NCBI GenBank assembly: GCA_949427775.1
Contig: CASQEL010000076.1
Location: forward strand, 1-8,012
Source of the DNA: an uncultured Desulfovibrionaceae bacterium
Lineage (GTDB): Bacteria; Desulfobacterota; Desulfovibrionia; Desulfovibrionales; Desulfovibrionaceae
Length of the DNA: 8,012 bases
Reading direction: 5' to 3'
Positions 1 through 6,845 of this stretch are shown here, one piece after another. The notes under the pieces were generated by a model that saw only the letters and a program-made list of their open reading frames with translations, was not told where the DNA came from and did not search any database. The position numbers and the translations under genes were made by a program. The stretch's first letter is position 1; each line of letters starts with the position of its first letter.

Positions 1-1037
1 CCGCCATAGCTGATAAACGGCAAAGGGATGCCGACCACAGGCATCAGGCCGATTACCATACCCATATTGATGAGAATCTGCCAGAAGAAATAGAAGAACA
101 CCCCCGCCGCCAGAGTGCTGCCGAAGCGATCCTTGGCCTCCGCCACACTCGTGAAGATAGCCAGCAAAAACAGGCAGAACAGCGTCAGCAACGCTATGCA
201 CCCCACAAACCCCCATTCCTCTCCGAAGACGGCCACGGCGAAGTCGGAGTGCTTTTCCGGCAGAAAGCGCAGCAGACTCTGAGTGCCCTCCTGAAAGCCC
301 TTGCCCCAGATTTGTCCGGAGCCGATGGCGATCTGAGACTGAATGATGTGGTATCCCGCGCCGCGGGGATCGTTGGAGGGATCAAGAAACGTCAGAATTC
401 GTTGTCGCTGGTAATCGTGCATGCCGATGAACCACATGAAGGCGCCCAGACAGGGCATCGCCAGCAGACAGGGCTTGAGCACGTTGCCCTTGAGCCCGTG
501 GAAGAGGATCATTCCGCCCAGCAACAACAGCAGCAGCAGGGTCGTGCCCAGATCAGGCTGCGTGACGATCAGGGCCGCGGGCGCCAGCCCCACGCTGAGC
601 ACCCGGATAAAATCCGGCCAGCCCAAGGCACGTCCGTTGCGTGACAGCAGGCGCGCCGACAGCACCAGCACGGACAATTTGGCCATCTCGCTGGGCTGGA
701 TGCTCATGAAGCCGAGCGACAGCCAACGCTTGGCTCCGTAAACTGTCTTGCCCGCCACGGGCACCAAAAGCAGCAAAAATATCGACAGCAGAAAAAAGGG
801 CCAGGCGAGATTGCGCAGTTGCCGATAATCGAAACTCATGGCCAGGAGCATGCCCCCAAGTCCCAGAGTGCCCCACAACAACTGCCGCTGGTAAAAGGAG
901 GAAATGGCCAATCCTCCTTCCATGCGCATGCCGCTGGCGGAATACAGATTGCCCACGCCCACAAAAAACAGCACGATAGTGCAGGCCACCAGTCCCCAGT
1001 TGATATAGTTGAAAAGTCGTCTGTCCACCGGACTCAT
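1..1037 (-). CDS. rodA: RodA, SEDS-family peptidoglycan glycosyltransferase (3' end cut by window edge)
   Basis: RodA is the inner-membrane glycan polymerase that works with PBP2 to extend the lateral cell wall from lipid II. I translated this frame by hand: 345 complete codons are visible, beginning MSPVDRRLFNYINWG, and the last residues (about 25 by family length) lie beyond the left edge. The hydrophobic profile is that of a multi-spanning membrane protein. SEDS hallmarks seen are KRWLSLGFMSIQPSE (about 103-117), TQPDLGT (159-165), FLPEKHSDF (259-267) with Asp265 at the position of the essential SEDS aspartate, GEEWGF, and the C-terminal GIPLPFISYGG at the edge. The ATG overlaps the TGA of mrdA (ATGA at 1034-1037), and GGGGTG lies 8 bases upstream as a possible Shine-Dalgarno sequence. 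A run of seven Leu codons (CTG/TTG, 519-539) lies in a membrane helix. FtsW is the main alternative, but adjacency to mrdA argues for RodA. Confidence 0.95.
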   Translation of the reverse strand, partial: MSPVDRRLFNYINWGLVACTIVLFFVGVGNLYSASGMRMEGGLAISSFYQRQLLWGTLGLGGMLLAMSFDYRQLRNLAWPFFLLSIFLLLLVPVAGKTVYGAKRWLSLGFMSIQPSEMAKLSVLVLSARLLSRNGRALGWPDFIRVLSVGLAPAALIVTQPDLGTTLLLLLLLGGMILFHGLKGNVLKPCLLAMPCLGAFMWFIGMHDYQRQRILTFLDPSNDPRGAGYHIIQSQIAIGSGQIWGKGFQEGTQSLLRFLPEKHSDFAVAVFGEEWGFVGCIALLTLFCLFLLAIFTSVAEAKDRFGSTLAAGVFFYFFWQILINMGMVIGLMPVVGIPLPFISYG

Positions 1038-2884
1038 GGCGTGTACACCCCGAAAAGCGCGTCGTAGATTTTTTTGGCGATGGGGCCCGCCGTGCTGCTG
1101 CCGCCGCCGCCGTGTTCCACCATGACGACGACCACATACTTTTTGTCGTCCTTGATGCCCCATGTGGCCATCCAGGCGTGGTCGCGCTGCTCATACGCCA
1201 TTTCGCTGCTCTTGAGGCGGCGATCCTTGTTCATCTTGAGCTTGACGACCTGAGCCGTGCCGCTCTTGCCGCCCATATCGGCATCCTTGCGCCCCACCAC
1301 CCGCGCCGTGCCCGCCGCGGCGGTCCTGCGCATGGCGTTGACCACAAAATCCCGTGTCTGGGGTTTGCCCGGCATGATCCCCCGCACTTCCACCGGAGCA
1401 TCGGCCAACAACTGCGGTTTGACCAGTTTGCCTCCGTTGAGCAGCGCAGCCACGTTGACGGCCACCTGCAAGGGCGTCACCAGGGTAAATCCCTGTCCGA
1501 TGGAGACATTGAGCGTTTCGCCCCGCGCCCACCCTTGCCCGAAACGACGCCGCTTCCAGGCTTTGGACGGCACCAGCCCGGACTTTTCATGGGGCAGATC
1601 GATGCCGGTAGGGCTGCCGAAGCCCGCGGCCTTGGCGAAACGCTCGATACGATCCACCCCCAGCTTTTCCGCGAAATGATAAAAATATACGTCGCAGGAA
1701 CCCACGATGGACTGCGTCATGTCCATGCTGCCGTGGCCGCCGCGCTTCCAGCACCGGAAAATCTGATTGCCCAGCTTGACCTGACCGCTGCAAAACACGC
1801 TCTCCCCAGGCCGGATGCCCTCTTCCAGAAACATGGCCGCCATCATCAGTTTCCAGACCGATCCCGGCGGATACACGCTCTGAATGACCCGGTTCTGGAG
1901 CGGGAAACGTTTGTTGGTGCGCAACTCCTCCCAGTCCTTATGGGAAATGCCCGCGGCGAAAAGATTGTTGTCGTAGGAGGGCGACGTCACCAGGGCGCGG
2001 AGTTTGCCCGTGTCCGGCTCCATGACGACGACGCATCCCGCCTGCCCGTCCAAAGCGTCCCAGGCGGCCCGCTGGATGCGGGTATCCAGCGAGAGCCGGG
2101 CCTCCTGACCGCTGTGCGGTTCTTCCAGGAGCGTTTTGCCGAGAGAACGTCCCAGGACGTCCACTTCAATCTGATATAATCCCTTGTTGCCCCGCAACCG
2201 ACGCTCCAGCACCAGTTCCAATCCCTGCTTGCCCACCAGATCGCCCATGGCAAGGCTTTTGTCGGCCTCCATTTCCTTTTCATTGGCCTCGGCGACATAC
2301 CCCAGAACATGGGCGTACAGCGGACCTTCAGGATAGTTGCGCTTGGAGCGCACCACGATCTCCAGTCCGGGCCAGTAGATCAGTTCCGCTTCGACCCGGG
2401 ACACCAGCTCGAAATCCATATCCGTGATCAGCAACAGCGGCTCGAAAGATTTCACTTTCAGCCGGTCCTGATGATACTTGGCGATGATGCGATTCAGAGG
2501 AATTCCCGTCCAGGCGCTGATCTGCGCCAGTGTGGCCGGGATGTCCCGGCAATCCTCGCGCACCAGCGTCAACCCGTAGGCCAGCCGGTTGTCCGCCAGG
2601 ACCACGCCGTTGACGTCGGTGATCAACCCCCGCGGCGCGAAAATCCGCTCCTCGCGCAGGCGGTTTTCCTGCGCCTGCCTGGCGAAATCCTCGCCCTTGT
2701 GGACTTGCAGATACCAGAAGCGCACGACGAAAATGAAAAACAGCATGCCCACCATGCACTGCAGCAGCAGCATGCCGGAGCGCGGCGGCTGGTAGTTCTC
2801 GGGCTCGACCTGGATCTTCAGCCAGCCGCGAACACCCCGCCGCTGCGGTTTGTTTTCGGGTTTTTCATCATGCCGTTTCATCAT
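1034..2884 (-). CDS. mrdA: Penicillin-binding protein 2 (MrdA), peptidoglycan D,D-transpeptidase
   Basis: This class B PBP cross-links peptidoglycan during elongation, anchored in the inner membrane with a periplasmic catalytic domain. The product is 616 residues, normal for PBP2. In order: a basic N-terminus, one membrane segment (about 38-58), a pedestal/dimerisation region (about 70-250) with the FAPRGLITDVNG motif (82-93), then the transpeptidase domain. Catalytic motifs are SVWK (Ser342-Lys345, in YPPGSVWK), SCD (396-398, the SxN-equivalent, as in PBP2 proteins that carry SSD) and KSGTAQ (540-545). The LGNQIFRCWKRGGHG stretch (371-385) is typical of PBP2 rather than PBP3. Two adjacent ATG codons (2884 and 2881) begin the gene inside the end of mreD (17-base overlap). 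No strong Shine-Dalgarno sequence is visible, so translation is probably coupled to mreD. Its stop overlaps the rodA start. Confidence 0.97.
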   Translation of the reverse strand: MMKRHDEKPENKPQRRGVRGWLKIQVEPENYQPPRSGMLLLQCMVGMLFFIFVVRFWYLQVHKGEDFARQAQENRLREERIFAPRGLITDVNGVVLADNRLAYGLTLVREDCRDIPATLAQISAWTGIPLNRIIAKYHQDRLKVKSFEPLLLITDMDFELVSRVEAELIYWPGLEIVVRSKRNYPEGPLYAHVLGYVAEANEKEMEADKSLAMGDLVGKQGLELVLERRLRGNKGLYQIEVDVLGRSLGKTLLEEPHSGQEARLSLDTRIQRAAWDALDGQAGCVVVMEPDTGKLRALVTSPSYDNNLFAAGISHKDWEELRTNKRFPLQNRVIQSVYPPGSVWKLMMAAMFLEEGIRPGESVFCSGQVKLGNQIFRCWKRGGHGSMDMTQSIVGSCDVYFYHFAEKLGVDRIERFAKAAGFGSPTGIDLPHEKSGLVPSKAWKRRRFGQGWARGETLNVSIGQGFTLVTPLQVAVNVAALLNGGKLVKPQLLADAPVEVRGIMPGKPQTRDFVVNAMRRTAAAGTARVVGRKDADMGGKSGTAQVVKLKMNKDRRLKSSEMAYEQRDHAWMATWGIKDDKKYVVVVMVEHGGGGSSTAGPIAKKIYDALFGVYTP

Positions 2885-3338
2885 GAGCGTGCACCCATCG
2901 ACGCGAATACACCGCCAGACGCCAAGCCACGGGAATGAACAGCGCCTGAATGACGCCGGCGTCCAGAGTGGCCTGGATGTCCACGTGCAGTTCCTGAAGC
3001 GGAGCCAACAGATAGGCCAATCCGAAATACGCGGCGCCGAGACAGGCGGAGAGCAGAAAGACGAACAGAAAATTTTCCACTTCGAAAAGCCAACGGCCGA
3101 GATTGAAAAACAGGATAACGGCGGCGTACCAGAGCACAGCCCCGCCGAACTCGCGCGAGCCCATGCCCTCCTGAAGCAAAATGAACAACGGCAGCGCCCA
3201 GATGCAATCTTTGTAGGATCGCTCCTGCAGCAGGATGATAAGACCGATGACCAGCACGTCCAGACCGGGCGCCATCTGCTGCAGCATGATGGCTATGGGC
3301 AGGAACAGCAGCCACCAAATCACGTTGCGGGTTTTCAT
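2868..3338 (-). CDS. mreD: Rod shape-determining protein MreD
   Basis: MreD is a small integral inner-membrane protein of the elongasome that binds MreC. This one is 156 residues, usual for the family. It is very hydrophobic, with about five or six predicted membrane segments (roughly 7-23, 27-40, 46-57, 66-84, 88-112, 125-143). MreD sequences are poorly conserved, so the call rests on size, hydrophobicity and position between mreC and mrdA. LIILLQERSYKDCIWALPLFILLQ fits the MreD-like pattern of membrane helices broken by short polar turns. The ATG at 3338 overlaps the mreC stop (ATGA at 3335-3338), and GGGGAG lies 4 bases upstream, a good Shine-Dalgarno sequence. The 3' end overlaps mrdA by 17 bases. 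Confidence 0.9.
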   Translation of the reverse strand: MKTRNVIWWLLFLPIAIMLQQMAPGLDVLVIGLIILLQERSYKDCIWALPLFILLQEGMGSREFGGAVLWYAAVILFFNLGRWLFEVENFLFVFLLSACLGAAYFGLAYLLAPLQELHVDIQATLDAGVIQALFIPVAWRLAVYSRRWVHAHDETA

Positions 3339-4216
3339 CGCACTCCCCGCGGCACGGGCGGCCCCACCAACTCGGGAAGCGGCGGGCCGACCGGGGGCGG
3401 CGATCCCACGCGTTCCAACAGCAGCACTTCCTCAAGGCGCTCCACATCCACCAGCGGCACGGCCAGCACCGACAAAAACTGGGAGTAATCGGAAGGGGCC
3501 ACGCTGACGACGCGGGCCACGGGTATGCCCTTGGGATACGCGCCGTCCAAGCCCGACGTCACCAGCAGTTCCCCTTCGCGCACCCCGGAATTTCGGGCCA
3601 CGAAGCGCACTTCCATGGGATGACGCAGCCCGCGCCCGGTGAGAATCCCCGGCGCGCGGGTATCCTGACTGAGCACGGCGATGCGGCTGCCCGGATCGGT
3701 CAGCAACAGCACGGACGCCGTGTGCGCGCTGGCGCGCAGCACCCGCCCCACCAATCCCAGATTGGTGGCCAGAGGTGTTCCCGGCGCGCCGCCGGTCAGA
3801 TAGCCCCGGCTGATGGTGACGGTTTCCAGCACGCCGTTGGGTCCCATGCGCCCGGCCAGCACACGGGCGCCCACAGGCCGCCAGGAAGCGTCCGACGGAA
3901 GCGACAGCAGCTCCCGCAGACGGCGCAGCTCCGCCCGTTCCTCGCCCATCTGCACCAGCTCGGACCGGATGGCGATAAGATCGGCCTTGAGACGCTCGTT
4001 TTCTTCCCGCACGCCTACCAGATCGAAATATCGCTCCCAAAAATCACTGAGAGCGGTCTGCAGGCTGACCAGGGGTTTGAGCACGGTTCCCACCGCCTCC
4101 AATCCCAGCTGGGTGGCGAGGTCGTCCAGAAAGCCCGTGCGCTGATTCCAGGTGTACATGCCGAGGTACAGGAACAGCAGCAGGACAGGAAACAGGATAA
4201 AGCGCCTGGGCGTCAC
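3335..4216 (-). CDS. mreC: Rod shape-determining protein MreC
   Basis: MreC is a bitopic inner-membrane protein whose periplasmic part activates PBP2/RodA and links them to MreB through MreD. The product is 293 residues. It has a short basic N-terminus, one membrane segment (about 5-20), a coiled-coil-prone stretch (about 68-105, rich in E, R and L heptads) and the two beta domains. These carry SRGYLTGG (136-143), ATNLGLVGRVL (150-160) and the signature ELLVTSGLDGAYPKGIPVARV (216-236). A proline-rich tail (about 272-290) ends the protein. The start is GTG. The upstream in-frame stop at 4244-4246 leaves no ATG, and the next internal Met (residue 20) would remove the membrane anchor. AAGG lies 13 bases upstream, a weak ribosome site. 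The stop overlaps the mreD start. Confidence 0.95.
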   Translation of the reverse strand: MTPRRFILFPVLLLFLYLGMYTWNQRTGFLDDLATQLGLEAVGTVLKPLVSLQTALSDFWERYFDLVGVREENERLKADLIAIRSELVQMGEERAELRRLRELLSLPSDASWRPVGARVLAGRMGPNGVLETVTISRGYLTGGAPGTPLATNLGLVGRVLRASAHTASVLLLTDPGSRIAVLSQDTRAPGILTGRGLRHPMEVRFVARNSGVREGELLVTSGLDGAYPKGIPVARVVSVAPSDYSQFLSVLAVPLVDVERLEEVLLLERVGSPPPVGPPLPELVGPPVPRGVR

Positions 4217-4245
4217 GGCGGGGAAGCTACCTTGATGAAGGTTTC

Positions 4246-4306
4246 ACCCCTGTTCGGCGCTTCCGCCGATCGGTTCCGTCGCCGGGGGATGGAGACGGAC
4301 AGGGGT
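4246..4306 (-). promoter_or_regulatory. Possible three-way-junction RNA leader ahead of mreC
   Basis: Outer arms ACCCCTGT (4246-4253) and ACAGGGGT (4299-4306) pair perfectly over 8 bases. They enclose two further stems: TCGGCG/CGCCGA (4254-4259 with 4264-4269, four-base loop) and CCGTC/GACGG (4276-4280 with 4294-4298, 13-base loop). In a minus-strand transcript this would sit 29 bases ahead of the mreC GTG. The pairings are read directly from the sequence. That it is a regulatory RNA is inference, and GC-rich DNA can form such stems by chance. It matches no riboswitch class I recognise. Confidence 0.3.
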
Positions 4307-4310
4307 TTTT

Positions 4311-4326
4311 CCCTCCCGCGGGAGGG
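4311..4326. repeat. Perfect 16-base palindrome
   Basis: CCCTCCCGCGGGAGGG is its own reverse complement. On the plus strand five T residues precede it, and on the minus strand five A residues follow it, so it lacks the downstream T-run of an intrinsic terminator. It could be a protein-binding operator between mreB and mreC. Function unknown. Confidence 0.5.
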
Positions 4327-4648
4327 CATTGTTCAGAATATGGCCGATAAAGTTCCGCGCCGAAGTCGCGCGTGCATCCGCATCCGACTGTCGGCGGGCA
4401 TGGCTTCCCCACCAGCGGCGCTGCCGTTCATTCGAGACAACCACGCCGTGCGCCTGAAAAATCTTCATCCGCAAGCGTATCGCGGAACGGCGTCCAACCA
4501 TGACGCGCAAGCGGCACCGATGCAAGGCGTCGTTACATAAACCACGCTCTTGCGCCGCTGCCGCCGACACGAGACTTCAGTCAGGCTTTCATGCATTGCG
4601 CCGGGGCTCGTGCACGATCGCCGCGCCGCTCCGCCGGGAGCCGGGACA

Positions 4649-5689
4649 TCAATCGATGCACACCTCTTTAAGGATATGCAGATTGTCCAACGCCCGCCCC
4701 GTGCCCATGACCACCGTGGACAGGGGATCTTCCACAACGGTGATGGGCAGAGAAGTTTCTTCGCGCAGCAATTGATCCAGCCCCTTGAGCAACGCGCCGC
4801 CGCCCGTGAGCACAATGCCCCGATCCACAATGTCGGCGGCCAGTTCCGGCGGCGTCTGTTCCAACGCGATGCGCACCGCCTGCACGATGCTGTCCACCTG
4901 TTCGGAAATGGCCTTGCGCACTTCTTCCGAGGTGATGATGATGTTCTGCGGGATGCCCGTCACCAGGTCGCGGCCCTTGACCTCGATCTGCTGTTCCGGG
5001 TCCATGGGATAGGCCGAAGCGATCTTCATCTTGATTTCTTCCGCCGAAGATTCCCCGATCAGCATGTTGTACTTGCGCTTGACGTGCGTCATGATGGCTT
5101 CGTCCATCTTGTCGCCGCCGATGCGCACGGAACGCGAATAGACAATGCCGGACAGGGAAATGACGGCCACTTCCGTGGTGCCGCCGCCGATATCCACGAC
5201 CATGTTCGAGGTCGGCTCCTGAATGGGCAGGTTGGCTCCGATGGCCGCGGCCATGGGCTCCTCGATCAGGTAGACTTCCCGCGCGCCCGCGGACTGCGCG
5301 GACTCCTTGACGGCGCGTTTTTCCACCTGGGTGATGCCCGTGGGCACGCAAATCATGATTCTGGGGCGCACCAGACGACGCGAATTGTGCACTTTGGCGA
5401 TGAAATGCCGCAGCATGGCTTCCGTCACTTCAAAATCGGCGATGACGCCGTCTTTCATGGGACGGATGGCCCAGATGTTTCCGGGAGTACGGCCCAGCAT
5501 GCGTTTGGCGTCATGCCCCACGGCCAGCACCACGTTATTGCCGCGCGTGTCTTTTTTGACGGCCACCACGGAAGGTTCCCTCAGGACGATGCCCTGCCCT
5601 TTCACATAGACGCAGGTGTTCGCCGTGCCGAGGTCGATGGCGAGGTCGTTGGAAAACATCCCCAGTGCAAAATCCAAAATCTTGGCCAT
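4649..5689 (-). CDS. mreB: Rod shape-determining protein MreB (bacterial actin)
   Basis: MreB is the actin-like ATPase that forms membrane-associated filaments and directs the RodA/PBP2 wall-synthesis machinery. From MAKILDFALGMFSNDLAIDLG the product is 346 residues, the normal MreB length. Nucleotide-binding motifs are DLGTANT (phosphate 1, 19-25), DIGGGTTE (phosphate 2, 166-173) and the adenosine motif LTGGGALLKG (294-303). EEPMAAAIGANLPI (143-156) is also characteristic. An in-frame ATG at 5764 would add 25 residues without MreB character, so I chose 5689. Ribosome-binding sequence is weak (AGGA close to the ATG, GAGAGG further upstream). It is transcribed divergently from the radical SAM gene and is separated from mreC by 432 bases. 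Confidence in identity is very high. Confidence 0.98.
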   Translation of the reverse strand: MAKILDFALGMFSNDLAIDLGTANTCVYVKGQGIVLREPSVVAVKKDTRGNNVVLAVGHDAKRMLGRTPGNIWAIRPMKDGVIADFEVTEAMLRHFIAKVHNSRRLVRPRIMICVPTGITQVEKRAVKESAQSAGAREVYLIEEPMAAAIGANLPIQEPTSNMVVDIGGGTTEVAVISLSGIVYSRSVRIGGDKMDEAIMTHVKRKYNMLIGESSAEEIKMKIASAYPMDPEQQIEVKGRDLVTGIPQNIIITSEEVRKAISEQVDSIVQAVRIALEQTPPELAADIVDRGIVLTGGGALLKGLDQLLREETSLPITVVEDPLSTVVMGTGRALDNLHILKEVCID

Positions 5690-5878
5690 AGTCCTATCGC
5701 TTGCCTCTCTGTGAGTCGGTGCGTATGCTTCGGCTGTGCGGGCGCTCAATGTGCAGCACCGCACAAATCCGCTACAACGTGTTCTGCCAAAACGGGCTCG
5801 AAGTCAATAACCGGCATGCAAAGTTCAAAAACTTTGCCTTCCTTCCCCACAGGTGTTGAACCAGGAATCACTGCAACC
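5690..5878. promoter_or_regulatory. Divergent mreB / radical SAM intergenic region
   Basis: This stretch must hold the promoters for mreB (minus) and probably the radical SAM gene (plus). A weak plus-strand candidate is TTGCCT (5701-5706) and TATGCT (5724-5729) with 17 bases between. It would give a leader of roughly 140 bases. For mreB I see only poor matches on the minus strand, such as TTGACT at about 5809-5804 with no good -10. A perfect hairpin lies at 5818-5837. The base composition is more AT-rich than the flanking genes. Confidence 0.35.
5818..5837. repeat. Perfect 8-base inverted repeat, possible operator or hairpin
   Basis: GCAAAGTT (5818-5825) and AACTTTGC (5830-5837) are exact reverse complements separated by CAAA. 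The repeat lies between the divergent mreB and radical SAM starts. No T-run follows on either strand, so it is not a standard terminator. An operator shared by the divergent promoters or a leader hairpin is possible. Function is inferred only from position. Confidence 0.45.
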
Positions 5879-6817
5879 ATGCTGCTTTGGCATACCCTGT
5901 CCACATATTTTCGGGCCAGACTCGGCGGTCGGGTCCAAAAAATTCCACTGGACGCCGGTTCCCGCTGTCCCAACCGCGACGGAACGCTTTCCCGCGCCGG
6001 CTGCATCTTCTGCAACGAACAGGGCTCAGGTTCCGGACTGGGGAAACAGGGAGTGGATATTCCCTCGCAATGGCGGCTTTGGCAAGAAAAATACGCACGC
6101 ACGGAAGACTCCCGGCGCTTTATCGCCTACCTGCAATCCTTTTCCAACACCTACGGCCCACCCGGGCGTCTGCGGCGTCTGCTGTCCGAAGTCGCCCGTC
6201 TGCCGGGCAATCTCGGCGTTTCCGTGGGCACGCGCCCGGATTGCCTGGACGAGGAAAAACTGGATATTCTGGCAGCCTGTCCTCTGCCCGAGGTCTGGCT
6301 GGAATTGGGTCTGCAAAGCGCCCATGACGCCACGCTGGAACGCATCAACCGCCATCATTCGCGCATGGATGCGGAGCGCGCCGTACGCGCGGCCGCCGCG
6401 CGGGGTCTGAAGGTGTGCGGGCATCTGATGGCCGGACTGCCCGGCGAAGATGCCGATGCATTCCTGCGCAGCGTCCGTTGGGCCGCCGCGCTGCCTTTGG
6501 CGGGCATAAAGCTGCACAGCGTCTACGTCTGCGCGGGCACGGAACTGGCGCGGCAGTATGCGTCCGGAACATATACGCCCCTGACGAAAGCGGCGTATGT
6601 GGAAATGCTGGCCTCCGCCCTCCCCCTCCTGCCCGCGCGCATGGTCGTGCACAGGCTGACGGGCGACCCCGCGCCCGGCGAACTGCTGGCCCCGGACTGG
6701 ACGCCGGACAAGCGCGGCGTGCTCACCACGCTGCACCGCAACATGCATCGGCGCGGCCTGTGGCAGGGCTGCCGCGCCGATGCGCGACAGGGGCGTCCCC
6801 TGTGGTTCGGGCGCTGA
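5879..6817 (+). CDS. Radical SAM protein, Elp3-like, YhcC/TIGR01212 type
   Basis: The product is 312 residues, close to the roughly 300-residue members of this family, whose substrate is not established to my knowledge. The N-terminal KIPLDAGSRCPNRDGTLSRAGCIFC is the family signature. Cys30, Cys42 and Cys45 (C-x11-C-x2-C) are the expected 4Fe-4S ligands for reductive cleavage of S-adenosylmethionine. The first spacing is longer than the canonical CxxxCxxC, as in Elp3-like enzymes. Further motifs are VGTRPDCL (116-123), LELGLQS (141-147, SAM/barrel strand), GHLMAGLPGE (181-190) and KLHSVYVCAGTEL (211-223). The ATG at 5879 is chosen because conservation begins about there (WHTLSTYFRARLG). AGGA lies about 12 bases upstream. 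An in-frame ATG at 5816 would add 21 residues of no family character. It faces the HEAT-like gene with a 28-base convergent gap and no clear terminator. Confidence 0.9.
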   Translation: MLLWHTLSTYFRARLGGRVQKIPLDAGSRCPNRDGTLSRAGCIFCNEQGSGSGLGKQGVDIPSQWRLWQEKYARTEDSRRFIAYLQSFSNTYGPPGRLRRLLSEVARLPGNLGVSVGTRPDCLDEEKLDILAACPLPEVWLELGLQSAHDATLERINRHHSRMDAERAVRAAAARGLKVCGHLMAGLPGEDADAFLRSVRWAAALPLAGIKLHSVYVCAGTELARQYASGTYTPLTKAAYVEMLASALPLLPARMVVHRLTGDPAPGELLAPDWTPDKRGVLTTLHRNMHRRGLWQGCRADARQGRPLWFGR

Positions 6818-6845
6818 CCGTCGTCCGTCGCGTCCGTCAACGGCG

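Larger units (their letters stand above)
4217..4648 (-). other. 432-base mreB-mreC intergenic region, structured, no convincing gene
   Basis: This is an unusually long gap inside a cluster whose other genes overlap. An open frame of 108 codons (4570-4244, minus) crosses most of it, but it is Arg/Ala-rich and low in recognisable character. It has no clear ribosome site at any of its possible starts, so I do not call it a gene. I see no sigma70-type promoter good enough to report. Notable structure is a possible three-way junction (4246-4306) close to mreC and a perfect palindrome (4311-4326), listed separately. No intrinsic terminator with a T-run follows mreB, so read-through from mreB into mreC remains possible. 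Confidence 0.5.

Noticed and set aside
519..539. CAG/CAA triplet run as a possible phase-variable microsatellite
   Set aside because: It encodes a leucine run in a RodA membrane helix. Triplet changes would not shift the frame and the run is interrupted by CAA, so phase switching is unlikely.
1112..2179. Long plus-strand open frame (355 codons) opposite mrdA
   Set aside because: It is a shadow of the PBP2 gene: His/Arg/Gln-rich translation without domain character, whereas the minus strand has every PBP2 motif.
4244..4570. 108-codon minus-strand frame in the mreB-mreC gap
   Set aside because: Arg/Ala-rich, with no good ribosome site at any start. Long chance frames are common in GC-rich DNA, and the opposite strand is also open here.
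4608..4617. 10-base palindrome TCGTGCACGA and nearby GCTCC/GGAGC stem just after mreB, as an mreB terminator
   Set aside because: Short stems with no following T-run on the minus strand. Chance occurrence in GC-rich DNA is likely.
5690..5764. 25-residue N-terminal extension of MreB from ATG 5764
   Set aside because: MreB proteins normally begin close to the MAKILDF-like sequence. The extension (MRCCTLSARTAEAY...) shows no family character.
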